From positions 219,945,978-220,009,977 of the forward strand of contig NC_081828.1 in NCBI RefSeq assembly GCF_030867095.1: a DNA stretch of 64,000 nucleotides, in the 5' to 3' direction. Made by a program: the position numbers and the translations under genes. Source of the DNA: Alligator mississippiensis (lineage: Eukaryota > Chordata > Crocodylia > Alligatoridae). Shown here one piece after another: positions 43,201-53,315 of this stretch. Position 1 is the stretch's first letter, and every line of letters starts with the position of its first letter. The notes beneath the pieces were generated by a model. The model searched no databases. It was not told the DNA's origin and worked only from the letters and a program-made list of their open reading frames with translations.

Positions 43201-44365
43201 AGGTGCTGCGGGACCTCAGCCTCACGCTTCCGCCCGGCAAGACGGTGGCCATCGTGGGACCCTCGGGCGGAGGTGTGGCCGGGGCTGTGCTTGAGGGCCC
43301 CGAGGGGTGGGGGAGATCTGGTGGTGACCCGACGGCGTGGCTGACGCCTTCCCCCTGCAGGGAAGTCGACGGTGGCAGCGCTGCTGGAGCGCTTCTACGA
43401 GCCCACGCAGGGGACGGTGACGCTGGACGGCTGTGAGCTCGGCAGCCTGGACCCCTCGTGGCTGCGGGGGCAGGTCATCGGCTTCATCAGCCAGGTGAGG
43501 GGTGGCAGGGCGGGGGGCAGCGCCGGGCTGCGCTCCCTTGTAGGGGCGTTGGGAGCAGCGTGGGGCAATGCTCCCTGCTGCTGGGGCTGGCCCTGAGGCG
43601 CCGGGTCCTGGCCGTGCAGGAACCCGTGCTCTTTGGAACAACTGTGATGGAGAACATCCGCTTTGGCAAACCCGGCGCCTCTGACGCTGAGGTCTACGCC
43701 GCGGCCCGGCGTGCCAACGCCGACGGCTTCATCCGCAGCTTCCCCGAGGGCTATGACACCATCGTGGGTGAGTGGGGGTGATGCCCCAGCGCCCTCCCCG
43801 GCCCCTCCGTGCTCCCCTGGGGCTGAGCGGGGCGGGCAGAGCCCATGGGGGGAATGCAGGGCTCCAGACCAGTGCAGGGGCAGGGAGACCTGGTCACGGT
43901 GGGGGCCACGGGGGTCCCAGGTATGACCCTTACTTCCCTCCCCTGCAGGCGAGCGGGGTGTGACACTGTCGGGGGGGCAGAAGCAGCGCATAGCCATTGC
44001 CCGGGCGCTCGTCAAGGACCCCGTTGTGCTGATCCTGGACGAGGCCACAAGCGCGCTGGACGCTGAGTCAGAGCGGGTAGTGCAGGAGGCGCTGGACCGG
44101 GCCGCCGCTGGCCGCACCGTACTAGTCATCGCCCACCGCCTCAGCACTGTGCAGGGCGCCGACCTCATTGTGGTGCTAGACGGCGGGCGCGTCGCTGAGG
44201 TGAGCAGGGGGACGGGCTGGGGGCTCGGGGCAGGGGCAGGGGTGCAGGGAGCTGACCTGTGCTCGTGCCCCCCAGACGGGAACGCATGCAGAGCTGCTGC
44301 GCCGGGGCGGCCTCTACGCTGAGCTGATCCGCAGGCAGGCGCAGGAGCAGCCTGAGCCACGCTGA
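40220..44365 (+). CDS. ABCB8: Mitochondrial ABC half-transporter (mitoSUR-type), 16 coding exons, 689 aa
   Basis: Inner-membrane half-transporter of the ABCB family, linked in mammals to a mitochondrial ATP-sensitive potassium channel and iron homeostasis. Exons: 40220-40320, 40633-40903, 40993-41148, 41254-41348, 41453-41558, 41664-41825, 42102-42187, 42339-42436, 42550-42655, 42784-42817, 42955-43091, 43178-43272, 43361-43494, 43620-43767, 43949-44199, 44276-44365 (2070 bp). The N-terminus is Arg-rich with no acidic residues for about 85 residues (mitochondrial presequence). A six-helix transporter domain is followed by the nucleotide-binding domain: Walker A GPSGGGKST (478-486), signature LSGGQKQR (583-590), Walker B VVLILDE (602-608), and H-loop IAHRLST. 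Sequence follows human ABCB8 throughout (for example [20 protein letters not shown]). Somewhat shorter than human, mostly in the presequence and tail. Confidence 0.96.
40330..40417. promoter_or_regulatory. Three ZNF143-like motifs at the start of ABCB8 intron 1
   Basis: GCGGGGCACGCCGGGA (about 40331), GCGGGGCATGCCGGGAG (about 40362) and GGCACGCCGGGAGCCGTAGT (from about 40396) are spaced about 30 bp apart. The last reads ACTACGGCTCCCGGCGTGCC on the minus strand, close to the ZNF143/THAP11 consensus. Binding is inferred. Confidence 0.45.
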
Positions 44366-44531
44366 CCATCGCCTGGGCGGGAGCGGAGCCGGTGCAGGGA
44401 GGACCCAGGCCCGGCTGGTGCAATGCCCTTTACCTCTACCTCTGCCCTGGGGGCCTGGTGCTGGCCTGGATCCTGTGTGGGGGGCGCAGCAGGGCTGCCT
44501 GCCCTCTCCCCACCCTGCTGGAGGTTTCTTC

Positions 44532-44537
44532 AATAAA
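44532..44537 (+). terminator. ABCB8 polyadenylation signal (AATAAA)
   Basis: Canonical AATAAA 167 bp after the stop codon, followed by a GT-rich stretch. Confidence 0.8.
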
Positions 44538-45489
44538 GTCTGGCCGGGAGCAGGCAGCACTGGCACCGTGGTGCGTTCCTGGGTCGGGGGGAGGCAAGTG
44601 CTGGTGCTGGGCTGCAGGCCTGGCTCTGCCTCCCGGGGCTGGAACGGGCTGCCCAGCACGAGCACGTCTGCGCCCTGGTCCCGGGAGCCCCAGTCCATCC
44701 CACCTCACCTGGCTCCCGCCCCCCCTTGCTCCTGGTGCCAGGTGGAGCTGGGAACCAGAACAGGCCCAGCCCTCGCCACTGTCTGCACCCTGCGCCCTTC
44801 CCGCTGCTGCCAGCCGGCCCCCACGCCCTCCGGCTCCGGCCCGGGGCAGCGCCAGGGCTGCAGGGCAGAGCCGGGCTGTAGCTCGTTAGCAGTGGGCCTG
44901 AGGGGCTGCCGCGCAGCGAGGGGACAGCAGACGCATAATTAAATGCTGCGCTCTAGGGCCAGCCCGTGTGCCCCCGGCAAGGCAAGGGGAAGGACGGGAG
45001 GGGAGAGCGGCAGGGCTGCTGGCTGTGGGACACCCCTCGCTGTCGGCGCCATCTTGCCCCGGGGCTGACGGGTGCCAGCCCCAACCCCGGGCAAGCCGCT
45101 GCGGCTCCTGGGGGGTCAAGGCCAGAGGGGCCGGGGGGAGGGGCAGGCGCCTCCACAGCGTCCGATCGGGGGCAGGGCCCAGGGCTGCGATGCGGGTCCC
45201 CGGGGTGCCCTGGAGAAGGGGCGGGGGCGGCTCCAGGGGGGCAGGCCGGGGCCTGGCTCTCTCCCCGGCCCCGATCGGGCCGTGCCCAGCCTTCCCCCGG
45301 GGGTGTTGTCCCCGCCGGCCGGGATCCTCCCCTGCAGGGAGAGGGGGGCCGGGGGCTGCATCCTGCTGCGCAGTGTGGGGCAGGGGTTTGCTGGATGTCG
45401 CCCACCCGGCGGGGATTGCCTTTTATTTTTGTTTGGAAAACAGATATACACACACGTAGATGGCAATGTCCCAGCCCCCGCCCCCTCCA
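44538..45489. other. ABCB8 downstream spacer: no gene seen
   Basis: GC-rich except for CATAATTAAATGC at about 44934-44946 and TTTTATTTTTGTTTGG at 45421-45436, which contains AATAAA on the minus strand. No conserved protein text is visible on either strand. Confidence 0.5.
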
Positions 45490-45975
45490 TCCCCACAGCA
45501 ACCCCCAGGCACCCCCCACCCTATAGCATCCAGATCCTGCTCCCACATCCCTATGGCACCCCGCGGCCCCCCCTCCCCCTGCACATGGGCATGGCATCCC
45601 CATGACAACCAGGTCCCATCCCCATGGCAACGCCACAGGTTCCCGCCCTCCCCTAGACAACCGGATTCCCCCTTGACCCAGGCATCCCGTCACCATAGCG
45701 ACGAGGTTTCCCCGCCATGTGCCTACTCTGTCCCCATGGCAACGCCCCAGGTTCCCTCCTTCCTGTGGGTGCCCTGTCCCCATGGCAACCAGATCCCTCA
45801 CCCGGGCATCCCGTCCCCATGGCAACGAGGTTTCCCACCACGTGGCTGCCCTGTCCCCACGGCAACGGCCCAAGCTCCTCCTTCCTACCCGGGTGCCCTG
45901 TCCCCATGGCAACACTCTCCAGAGAGACTCGTTCCCATGGCTACTGTCCAGATGCCCGTCACCCGGGCGACGCCG
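45490..45975. repeat. Minisatellite of CCCCATGGCAAC (RFX-like half-sites) upstream of the UBX-LRR gene
   Basis: About a dozen copies of CCCCATGGCAAC or close variants at roughly 35-45 bp spacing (for example near 45595, 45619, 45731, 45777, 45814, 45858, 45900). They are separated by alternating spacers of CAGGTTCCCTCCTTCC and GAGGTTTCCCACCACGTGG types, so a two-block higher-order unit is visible. CCATGGCAAC is the well-known half of the RFX X-box GTTGCCATGGCAAC. Later copies near 45690 and 45958 have decayed to CACCATAGCGAC and CACCCGGGCGAC. Confidence 0.75.
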
Positions 45976-46004
45976 CCGGGCATGCCGGGATCGCTGTCAC
46001 GACC

Positions 46005-46493
46005 ACTGCCCCGGAAGTAGGAGATTTTTTTTGTCTCCCTCCCGCAACTTTTCCTGACTTCCGGTTCCGGTCCCGCTGCGGGCGGACCTCAGCTCCCGGC
46101 AGCCCTCGCGGCAGCACTACTCCAGGGGCGGGGCAGCGCTCCCACGCTCCTTCGGCCGCATGCGCAGTGCGCAACCGGAAACGGGGGTAGCGCGCATGCG
46201 CGCAGGGCGGAACAGGCGGAAATCCCGTGTGCGCATGCCCGTACTTCCGGGTGACCTCTGACCTGCGCCCGCTATTACGCGGTTTTGCTGGCCTGGGGCA
46301 GCTGTGCCCCTCCCCCCCCCACGTGTCCCCGCCGAGCCCATCCCCCACCGCCGGGCGGGGTTCAGCCTCCCCCCCCCCCCACGGCCTGACATGGCCTTGC
46401 CCCTCCTACCCTCCCCCAGGGGCGGGGCCGGCGCTTCCGGGCGGGGCTGCCGGGAGCGGAAGCCGCCGCGCCCCCCCGCCCCCCCTGCTCGCA
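46005..46493 (+). promoter_or_regulatory. CpG promoter with ETS, NRF1 and DR1 motifs for the UBX-LRR gene
   Basis: ETS sites: CCGGAAGT (46012), ACTTCCGG (46059), CCGGAAAC (46174), ACTTCCGG (46243). NRF1-type palindromes: CGCATGCGCAGTGCGC (46157) and GCGCGCATGCGCGC (46190), with GTGCGCATGCCC at 46229. TGACCTCTGACCT (46252-46264) is a perfect DR1 nuclear-receptor element. There is no TATA box. Transcription should start just before the ATG at 46494. Confidence 0.6.
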
Positions 46494-49400
46494 ATGGACT
46501 CGCCCGCGGTGAGAGCCCAGCCCCCCTTGCCCCCCCCCCGTCTCCCCCCGTGTGGGCTCCCCATTGCCCCCCCACACCTCGGTGGTGTCGGCCCCCCAGG
46601 CCTGGGGGCGCACCCAGGCCTAAAAGCCCCCCCCCCCGTCTCCCTCAAACCTGGGCCCCTATTAGCCCCCCCCCCGGTCCTTGGCGTGCCCTGCCCCCAG
46701 CCTAGTGCCCCCCCTTGCAGACACGGGGGTCCCCCCCCCCCCAGCCCGTGACCCCGCGTGTCCCCGCAGACGCTGGGCGACCTGCTCCGCGCGCTGCGCG
46801 CCCTCGGCTTCAGCGAGCAGCAGGCGCAGGCGGCCGTGCGCGCCGGCCTGCTCAGCGTCCCCGCCGCCGCCGAGTGGTGAGTGCGGCCGGCCCCGTCCCG
46901 CGACCCCCGCCTGCCCCTGCGCGCGGGGGGGGGGGGGGGGGGCTGCTGGGACACGGGCGCTCACCCCCTGCGCGGCCTGGCACGACCCCCAGTGACACAC
47001 ACACACACACACACACCCCTCCTCTCCTCTCCTCGCAGGCTGCTGCAGGAGCAGGGGCAGCGGCTCCACGTCGCGTCCCCCGGGGAGCCGGGAGGAGCCA
47101 TCGCAGCCTTCAACCTGCCCAAGCCGCAGCCGGGGCTTTCGGGGCCGGCAGCCCCCGCCCCGGGTCCCTGCCTGCCAGGTGCGTGCGTCGTCCCCCCCGC
47201 CCGGCTCCCGTCCCCGCTCCCTGGAAGCAGGGCGCAGGCGGGCAACATCCTCCTTCTCCGACCCCAGGGCCAGGCCCCGCGGCGCCCCCGGCCGGCAGGG
47301 CCCGAGCGGATCGAGAGGAGTTCGAGGAGCAGCAGCGAGCGCGGCTGGCGCGGGAGGTGAAAGCCGAGAGGCAGAAGAAGCAGAGGGTGAGCGGAGGCTG
47401 GGGGAGGGGCGCTGGGCAGGGTGGCCCCCGTGCTGCCCCCCGCGTGCTTGCTGGGGCCCGGGGGGTTCGGTGAGCCCGTGGCGGGGCTGTGCTCACGGGC
47501 CCCCCAGTGCCGCAGTAACGTTTCCCTGCCCAGGAGCACGAGCTGGTGCTGCAGAGAATCGCCGACGACCGGAGAAACGTGCAGGCCAAGGCCCAGCTGG
47601 CTCCGAAGCCGGAGGCCTCCACCACCCTGGGCCACAGGGCCAAGGGCAGCGCTGCAGGGGCCGGCGACGGGCAATGCCTGCTCATGGTGAGTCTGCGTGG
47701 CCGGGCCCTCGAGGCTGGGGCGTGTACCTGCTTCCTCTTCCCCGCCCAGCGCTGATCCCTCGCCCGAGGGGCCGCTTTGCACCGTTGGGGGAACGCCTTG
47801 TGCGCACGCAGTGGCATTTCCCACCCCAGAAGCAGCTGCGTCTCGGCACAGGTGCAGCACAGGCCTTCTGTGGCAGGCAAGAGTCCCACAGGCCTTGCCC
47901 TTCGGCCTGGGGATGCTGGTGGGAGGGGGGCCGTGGGTGTCTAGCCGTGTTCCCCCTCTGTGTGCCTGCGCGTAACCGCTGTGCTTTCCGCCCTCAGATC
48001 CGCCTGCCGTCAGGCCAAGCCCTACGCGAGCGCTTCGCAGCCGATTGCCCCCTGCGGCGGGTCCAGCGGCGCCTGCAGGCCCTGCACCCCGAGCTGCCGC
48101 CCTTCACCCTGCTCCAGACCTTTCCGCGGCGCCGCTTCGGCCCGGCTGATCTGCCCTGCAGCCTGCAGTCCCTGGGCCTTGCCCCCAGCGCCACCCTCTG
48201 CGTCCAGGCCACCGAGACCAGCAGCCCCGAGCCGTCCCCGCCTGGTCCCCGTGCCCCGCAGAAGGGAGCCCTGCCTAGGGAAGGCCCCAGGCTGCAGCAC
48301 CAGGCCCCGCCAGCGCCAGAGCATGCCTGGGGCCAGGGCGAGGTGCTGGGGCTGGCGCTGGAACAGGTCGGGGCAGCCGGCGTGTTCCCAGCAGGCGAGG
48401 AGTTGGGGCCGGTGCTGAGCGCACCCGCCCATCGGGTGGTACCGGGGAGCCCGGGCGTGCGCGGGCTCTGGGAGTCAGCTTTCCCACCACACCACCGCTG
48501 GGGTGAGCGGGGGCCGTGCGGTGCAGGGCAGGCAGTGCCACGTACCCACTTCCCTGGTCAGGGGCTCTTGGGGGTAGTTTCTTGGAGCTGCCCCTGTGCT
48601 ACAGCACCTGCTCTAACAGTCCTTTCGCTTCCCCCGATTCCTGCACACAGGTCCAGGTCAGCGGCTGACAGCAGAGAGCCAGGAGCAGGAACCTCTTGCC
48701 CGTGCAGGGCATGGCCTGCTGGAGGAGGAGCCCCCACCACCAGGTCAGCAGCGCTGTGTGGGGCAGCGGCCAGAGCTGGTCTGGGGAAGGGGCGTTGCAC
48801 ATGGGAGCAGGTCCAGCTGTCACCCGGGGGGGGACGGGGAGGGTGGCAGGGTCCCACCTCCCCTCACACAGAGCCCCTGTCCCAGCACTGCCTGAGCGGG
48901 TTGGGGGGGGGGGGGGGGGTGAGCCAGGGAGCTTTGAGTTTCAGAGAGGCAGAGTGTAGCGGGAGCTGTGGGACAGCTTCCCCCCTTCTGCCCCTGGCTG
49001 ATGCCATCTGTGCTCTGGTTGCAGACGTGGGGCCGGCTCCTTCGCTGCCATCTCCGAGCCGGCGCTGGAGCCCGGGCCTGGGGGAGCCCCGGCACCGCTG
49101 GCCAGCTGAGGGCAACAGGCTCAGGTATGTGGCCCTATCGGGACTGGGATGCTCCTGCTGGCCCCAGCCCCATGGCCTAACCCAGCTTCTTTCCACAGAC
49201 CTGCGGACGCTGGGCCTGACATGTCCCCCCCAGAGCTGTCAGACGCTGCCGCCCAGGCTGCAGAGCAGCGCTGGCACCAGGCCACACAGGGGCCCCCCAC
49301 TGAGGCCCCCCCAGCCCCTGGGTCCGGACGGCCCTCACCCTACGCCCATGTGCCTTCGCTCTGCCAGCTGGCACTGGGGGCAGCCTCCAGCCTTCTGACA

Positions 49401-52327
49401 GGTAGGGCCCCGCAAGCCCCCACCCCACTGTGTCCCACGTTTCCACCCCCTGGTGCTCACGGGGTGTCCTGCTCCTACAGCGCCCAGCAAGCAGTACTGT
49501 AGCAGTCTGGCGGCCCTGACGCCCACGCTGGCCGAGCGCCTCCTGGCACAGCTGGCCCGTGATGGGCAGCTGCACCCCCGCGCCCTGGCACTCTTCTTCG
49601 GCTGCCCCTTGCAGCGCCTCGTCCTCGACTGCTACCCTTATGCCACCAACGCGCTGCTGCGCCCGCTGCCTGCCTTCCCCGGCCTCACCCACCTCAGCCT
49701 GGCCTCCTGCTCCCTGCTCACCGGTATGTGGCGGAGGGGGCCTGTGGGGCGCCTCAGGCTCAGCTTTTTAATAGTGTGGAGGCATTAATCACTGGCAAAC
49801 AGGGCACCTGGGGCCCCGCTGCCTCTTCCCGGGGAGACCCCTCAGGGCAAGTGGGCCCAGCCCCTCCCCCACTCTGATGGTTCCCCTCTGCCCTTGCAGA
49901 CCAGGGGCTGTCGGTGCTGAGGCACCTGCGCCGGCTCCAGCACGTCAACCTGGCGGCCTGCTCCAAGCTCACCGACTGCTGCCTGCTCTATGTGCAAGGT
50001 ACGGCCCCCCACATCCCTCCGTAACCGGTGTCGGTCCTTCTTTTGAGGTACCAGCTCCCCCAAACCCTATGCAGGGCCTGCTTCCAACCCCACTGACTGC
50101 TTCCTGCTTTCCATCCAAGGTCCTGTCCCCAGACCTGTTTATGCGCGCCCATTGCCCCTGCTGACTGCCTCGTGCCCTTTGTGCCATGCTCCACAATCAT
50201 CCCCTTGTAGCCTTGAGCCCCTGCACATGTGCTTTACCACTGAGCCTCCTGACCAGGCTCCCCCATCTCTCCGCCTCAGTCCTTTCTGTTGCAGCTCCAC
50301 GATCCGGGGTGCATTTGTGTTCTCTGATGCCGCTCCTTTCCCTCTCTTGGCCCCTGCTTATGCCTGTTCCCTGCTCCCAGTGACCCCCTGGTGCCCTCCC
50401 CTCCCCTCGCAGAGCTCCCACTCTTGTCCCACCTGTGCCTGGACCAGACCAAGGTCACAGACGAGGGCCTGGCACGTTACCTGCCGGTGGCTCCCACCAG
50501 CCTCAGCCACCTGAGCCTCAACCGCACGGGGGTGACAGAGAGGACACTCTGCCTGCTGCCCCCCTATGCTCCCAATCTCCGGCTGCTCAGCCTCAAGCAG
50601 ACAGAGGTAAGGGGCTGGGGGGGACCTGCGGAGGCCTGCTGGCCACTGCTTCTCCCTCCAGCCCCATGCTGGAGCCTGGATGGCTCTGGGCGTGAAACCT
50701 GGACCTGAGGAAGCAGGGCCAGGCCCTTCCCCAGGGCTCATGGGGCTGAGTGGCAAGGCTGGCAACGGGGCTGACCTGTAGCTGCTGCCTGGCAGATCTC
50801 AGACTTCTCAGCGCTGCAGGGACTGCTCCAGCTGCAGAGCCTGCATCTGGACGACACCCCCGCAAGCGAGGCCTCGCTGGCAGCCCTGGCCAGGCTCCCA
50901 GCTCTCACTACCCTCACTCTGGCCGGGCTTCGGGCCATCAACGGTGACCGGGCACTGGAGCTGATCTCAGGTAGGCACCGGGCAGGCGGCTCCTGCACTC
51001 AGCACCACAGGGCAAGGGTGGAGGGCGGCCATGGGGCAGCCTCCAGGCAGGGCCAGCCTGGCCCCCTGTGCCTGGGTTTGGCCTGGAGGGGCTAGGCTAG
51101 GGCTCTAGGTGCGGCCCCCGTCTCATAGCCGGGCGCCGCCGCAGGGCTGCCGCTGGCCCACCTGACGCTGCCGGGCCGGCACACGGTCACCGATGCCGGG
51201 CTGCGTGCCCTGGGCCGCCTTGAGGGGCTGTTGGAGCTGGACCTGACCGACTACACCCACATCAGCGATGCCGGGCTGCAGCATCTGGCCCGGCTCCACA
51301 GGTGACGGGGGTGGCAGCCCAGCACCTCGGGGGCCCCTGTAGCCCCCCCTGCCCTGGGCCCCTTCGGTTCCTAGTGAGGTGCAGCAGTGGGAGCCGGGAC
51401 TGCTCCAGCCGGGGGCAGGGGCTGGGGCTGGGGCTGGACAGGCTCCTGGGAGGGGTCCCCCCAGCCCTGCCGGCCCGTCTGGCAGCCCCTGGCTTGGCAC
51501 AAGGGAGGCAGGGTCCAAGCCGCGGGGTGGTGGGGAGGAGGATGCTCTGCAGCTCCCCGTTGCTGGGGCTCCTGGTGGGCACAGTTGAGCCAGGCCCCCG
51601 GCCTGTCCCAAGGCCCCACAGCTGACCATCCTGCCCCTGCCTCGGCCCAGGCTGCAGCGGCTGTCGCTGTGCAACACACCAGTGACGGATGCGGGGCTGC
51701 AGCACGTGGGAGGCCTGCAGCACCTCGAGGAGCTCTGCCTGGACCGCACGGCCATCTCCAGCACTGGTGTCGCCGGCTGCGTCGTCCGCTTGCCCCACCT
51801 CCAGGTACCGGGAGCCCCTGCAGCCCTTAGCCCAGCTCAGTGTGGGGAGAGCAGTGAGCCTGGCTCCTTCAGGCCCTGGGGGGGCAGGGCAGGGTAGGAT
51901 TGTCCTGACGGGCTGTCCTGTGCCAGGTGCTGGGGCTGGCGAGCACACCCGTGGGGGACAGTGTGGTGCGCCTGGGGCTGAGCCGCTGCCAACAGCTCCT
52001 TAAGGTGAACCTGAGCCGTACGCGCATCACAGACCGAGGTGAGACCCCTGTGGCACAGCACGGGAGGGGGGCCGGGGCTGGGGCCCTGCTGGAGCCAGGG
52101 CAAGACGCAGGGTCCTGGTGCTGGTACCCGATCTGTGGCTTCTCTCTGCTCCAGGGCTCCGGTACCTGCAGCACGTGCCTGTCACTCAGGTGAACCTGGA
52201 CGGCTCGGGCGTGACGGGCACAGGTGTGGCCGCACTCCTTGCTGCCTGCCCCCGCATCGCCTCGGTCCGCGCCAGCCACCTCCGTGTCCTGCCCCCCGAG
52301 CAGGTGTCCGACGACGAGTTCATCTAG
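46494..52327 (+). CDS. UBX-domain and leucine-rich-repeat protein, 17 coding exons, 913 aa (not recognised by name)
   Basis: Exons: 46494-46508, 46770-46876, 47039-47178, 47268-47386, 47534-47686, 47998-48502, 48651-48743, 49025-49124, 49199-49401, 49481-49723, 49900-49998, 50413-50606, 50796-50970, 51145-51301, 51651-51804, 51927-52038, 52155-52327 (2742 bp, all GT-AG). Domains: UBA-like helices (residues 6-42, LGFSEQQAQAAVRAGLL), a charged coiled coil (about 100-160, EEFEEQQRARLAREVKAERQ), a UBX domain (about 178-255) with the TFPRRRF loop that binds p97/VCP in this family, a Pro/Gly-rich linker (about 260-480), then about twelve leucine-rich repeats (about 490-900) with the LTD/VTDAGL pattern of F-box/AMN1-like LRRs, and an acidic SDDEFI end. 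The first half resembles UBXN1. Likely a p97 adaptor whose LRRs choose substrates, but that is inference. I know no mammalian gene at this locus with this layout. Confidence 0.85.
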
Positions 52328-52451
52328 GCCCGGCTGCGGCCCTCACTACCTGGGGGGAGGCAGCGCCGAGCTGGCGTGGCCCCTGGGCCCTGCACACTGC
52401 ACTTTGCTGGGGCAGTGCCCTCGGTCTTGTCTGCCCGCGCACCCTGGTCTG

Positions 52452-52457
52452 AATAAA
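52452..52457 (+). terminator. Polyadenylation signal of the UBX-LRR gene (AATAAA)
   Basis: Canonical AATAAA 125 bp after the stop codon. Confidence 0.8.
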
Positions 52458-53315
52458 GCCACATCCTCAGGTTCTCGCTGCGAATGGCGTCTCTCTGAGC
52501 CAGGTGTCCTGGAGCCATGGCCGGGGCCTGGGGGAGCAGAGCCCTGCTTTACTGGCTGAGCTGCTGGGGCCTGAGCCCCGGCCTTGGGGTTTAGGGGGGT
52601 GCTGCTGTCGGGCAGCTCTGCCCCAGCTTGTGCAGGGCAGCTTGTCCCCCCCACCCCCACCCCAGCCGGGGCCACTGCCAGCTCTCCAGGCATCTCCGTC
52701 TCAGGACCAGCACAGGCAGAAAATGCTGAGAGGTCCCTGCTTGGCCTCCCACACTTGGTGTCTCCCAGCTCTCGGCTGCCACGGCCACGCACAAACACAT
52801 GCCGTGGGGGGCCAGGGCTGCAGCGCAATGCATTCAGAGCCAGGAGGGAGCAGGCCCATGCCTGCCGGCCCCAGCAGAGGTCTTCATCCACCTTCAGCCC
52901 GGTCTGGCAGAGGTGCTGCCGCAGCGGCCCCTGGTCCTGCTCGGGGGAGTCTTGCATACAGCCTCCTGCCACCCCAGCCCTGCCGGTGCCCCTCACTCCT
53001 GACCTGCGGTGCCCACATCCCTAAGCAGAGGCTGCACTGGGCCTGGGCTCTAGTGCTGGAGCAGACCCTGCGATGGGGACTAGGGGGGCACATCATTGGT
53101 TCAGGGTTTAAGCAGCGTTGGCCAGGGGGTGCAGGGAGGGGTCTCACACCCTGCCCTCCCCTGCTGGCAGCGTGACCAGTTGTGACTCAGGTGTCCGGCG
53201 CCGCCCAGGCCCCTCCTGCCGCCCGCCCTCTCGCCTGCCGCGCTCCAGCACTCTGCTCCGTTGCTCGCTCGCCGCCGACTGCCTCCTGAAACCCAATCTC
53301 CCGCAGCGCCGGGCC
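52458..53315. other. UBX-LRR to ASIC3 spacer and ASIC3 5' region
   Basis: No coding sequence seen. A CCCCTCACTCCTGACCTGCGG copy of the dispersed minisatellite core lies at about 52989. GTGACTCAGGTGTCCGG at about 53183 (AP-1-like TGACTCA) may belong to the ASIC3 promoter. No TATA box is visible. Confidence 0.4.

Noticed and set aside
45421-45428. Minus-strand AATAAA in TTTTATTTTTG as the end of an antisense gene
   Set aside because: No conserved exons lie upstream on the minus strand; it sits in a small AT-rich patch and may be chance.
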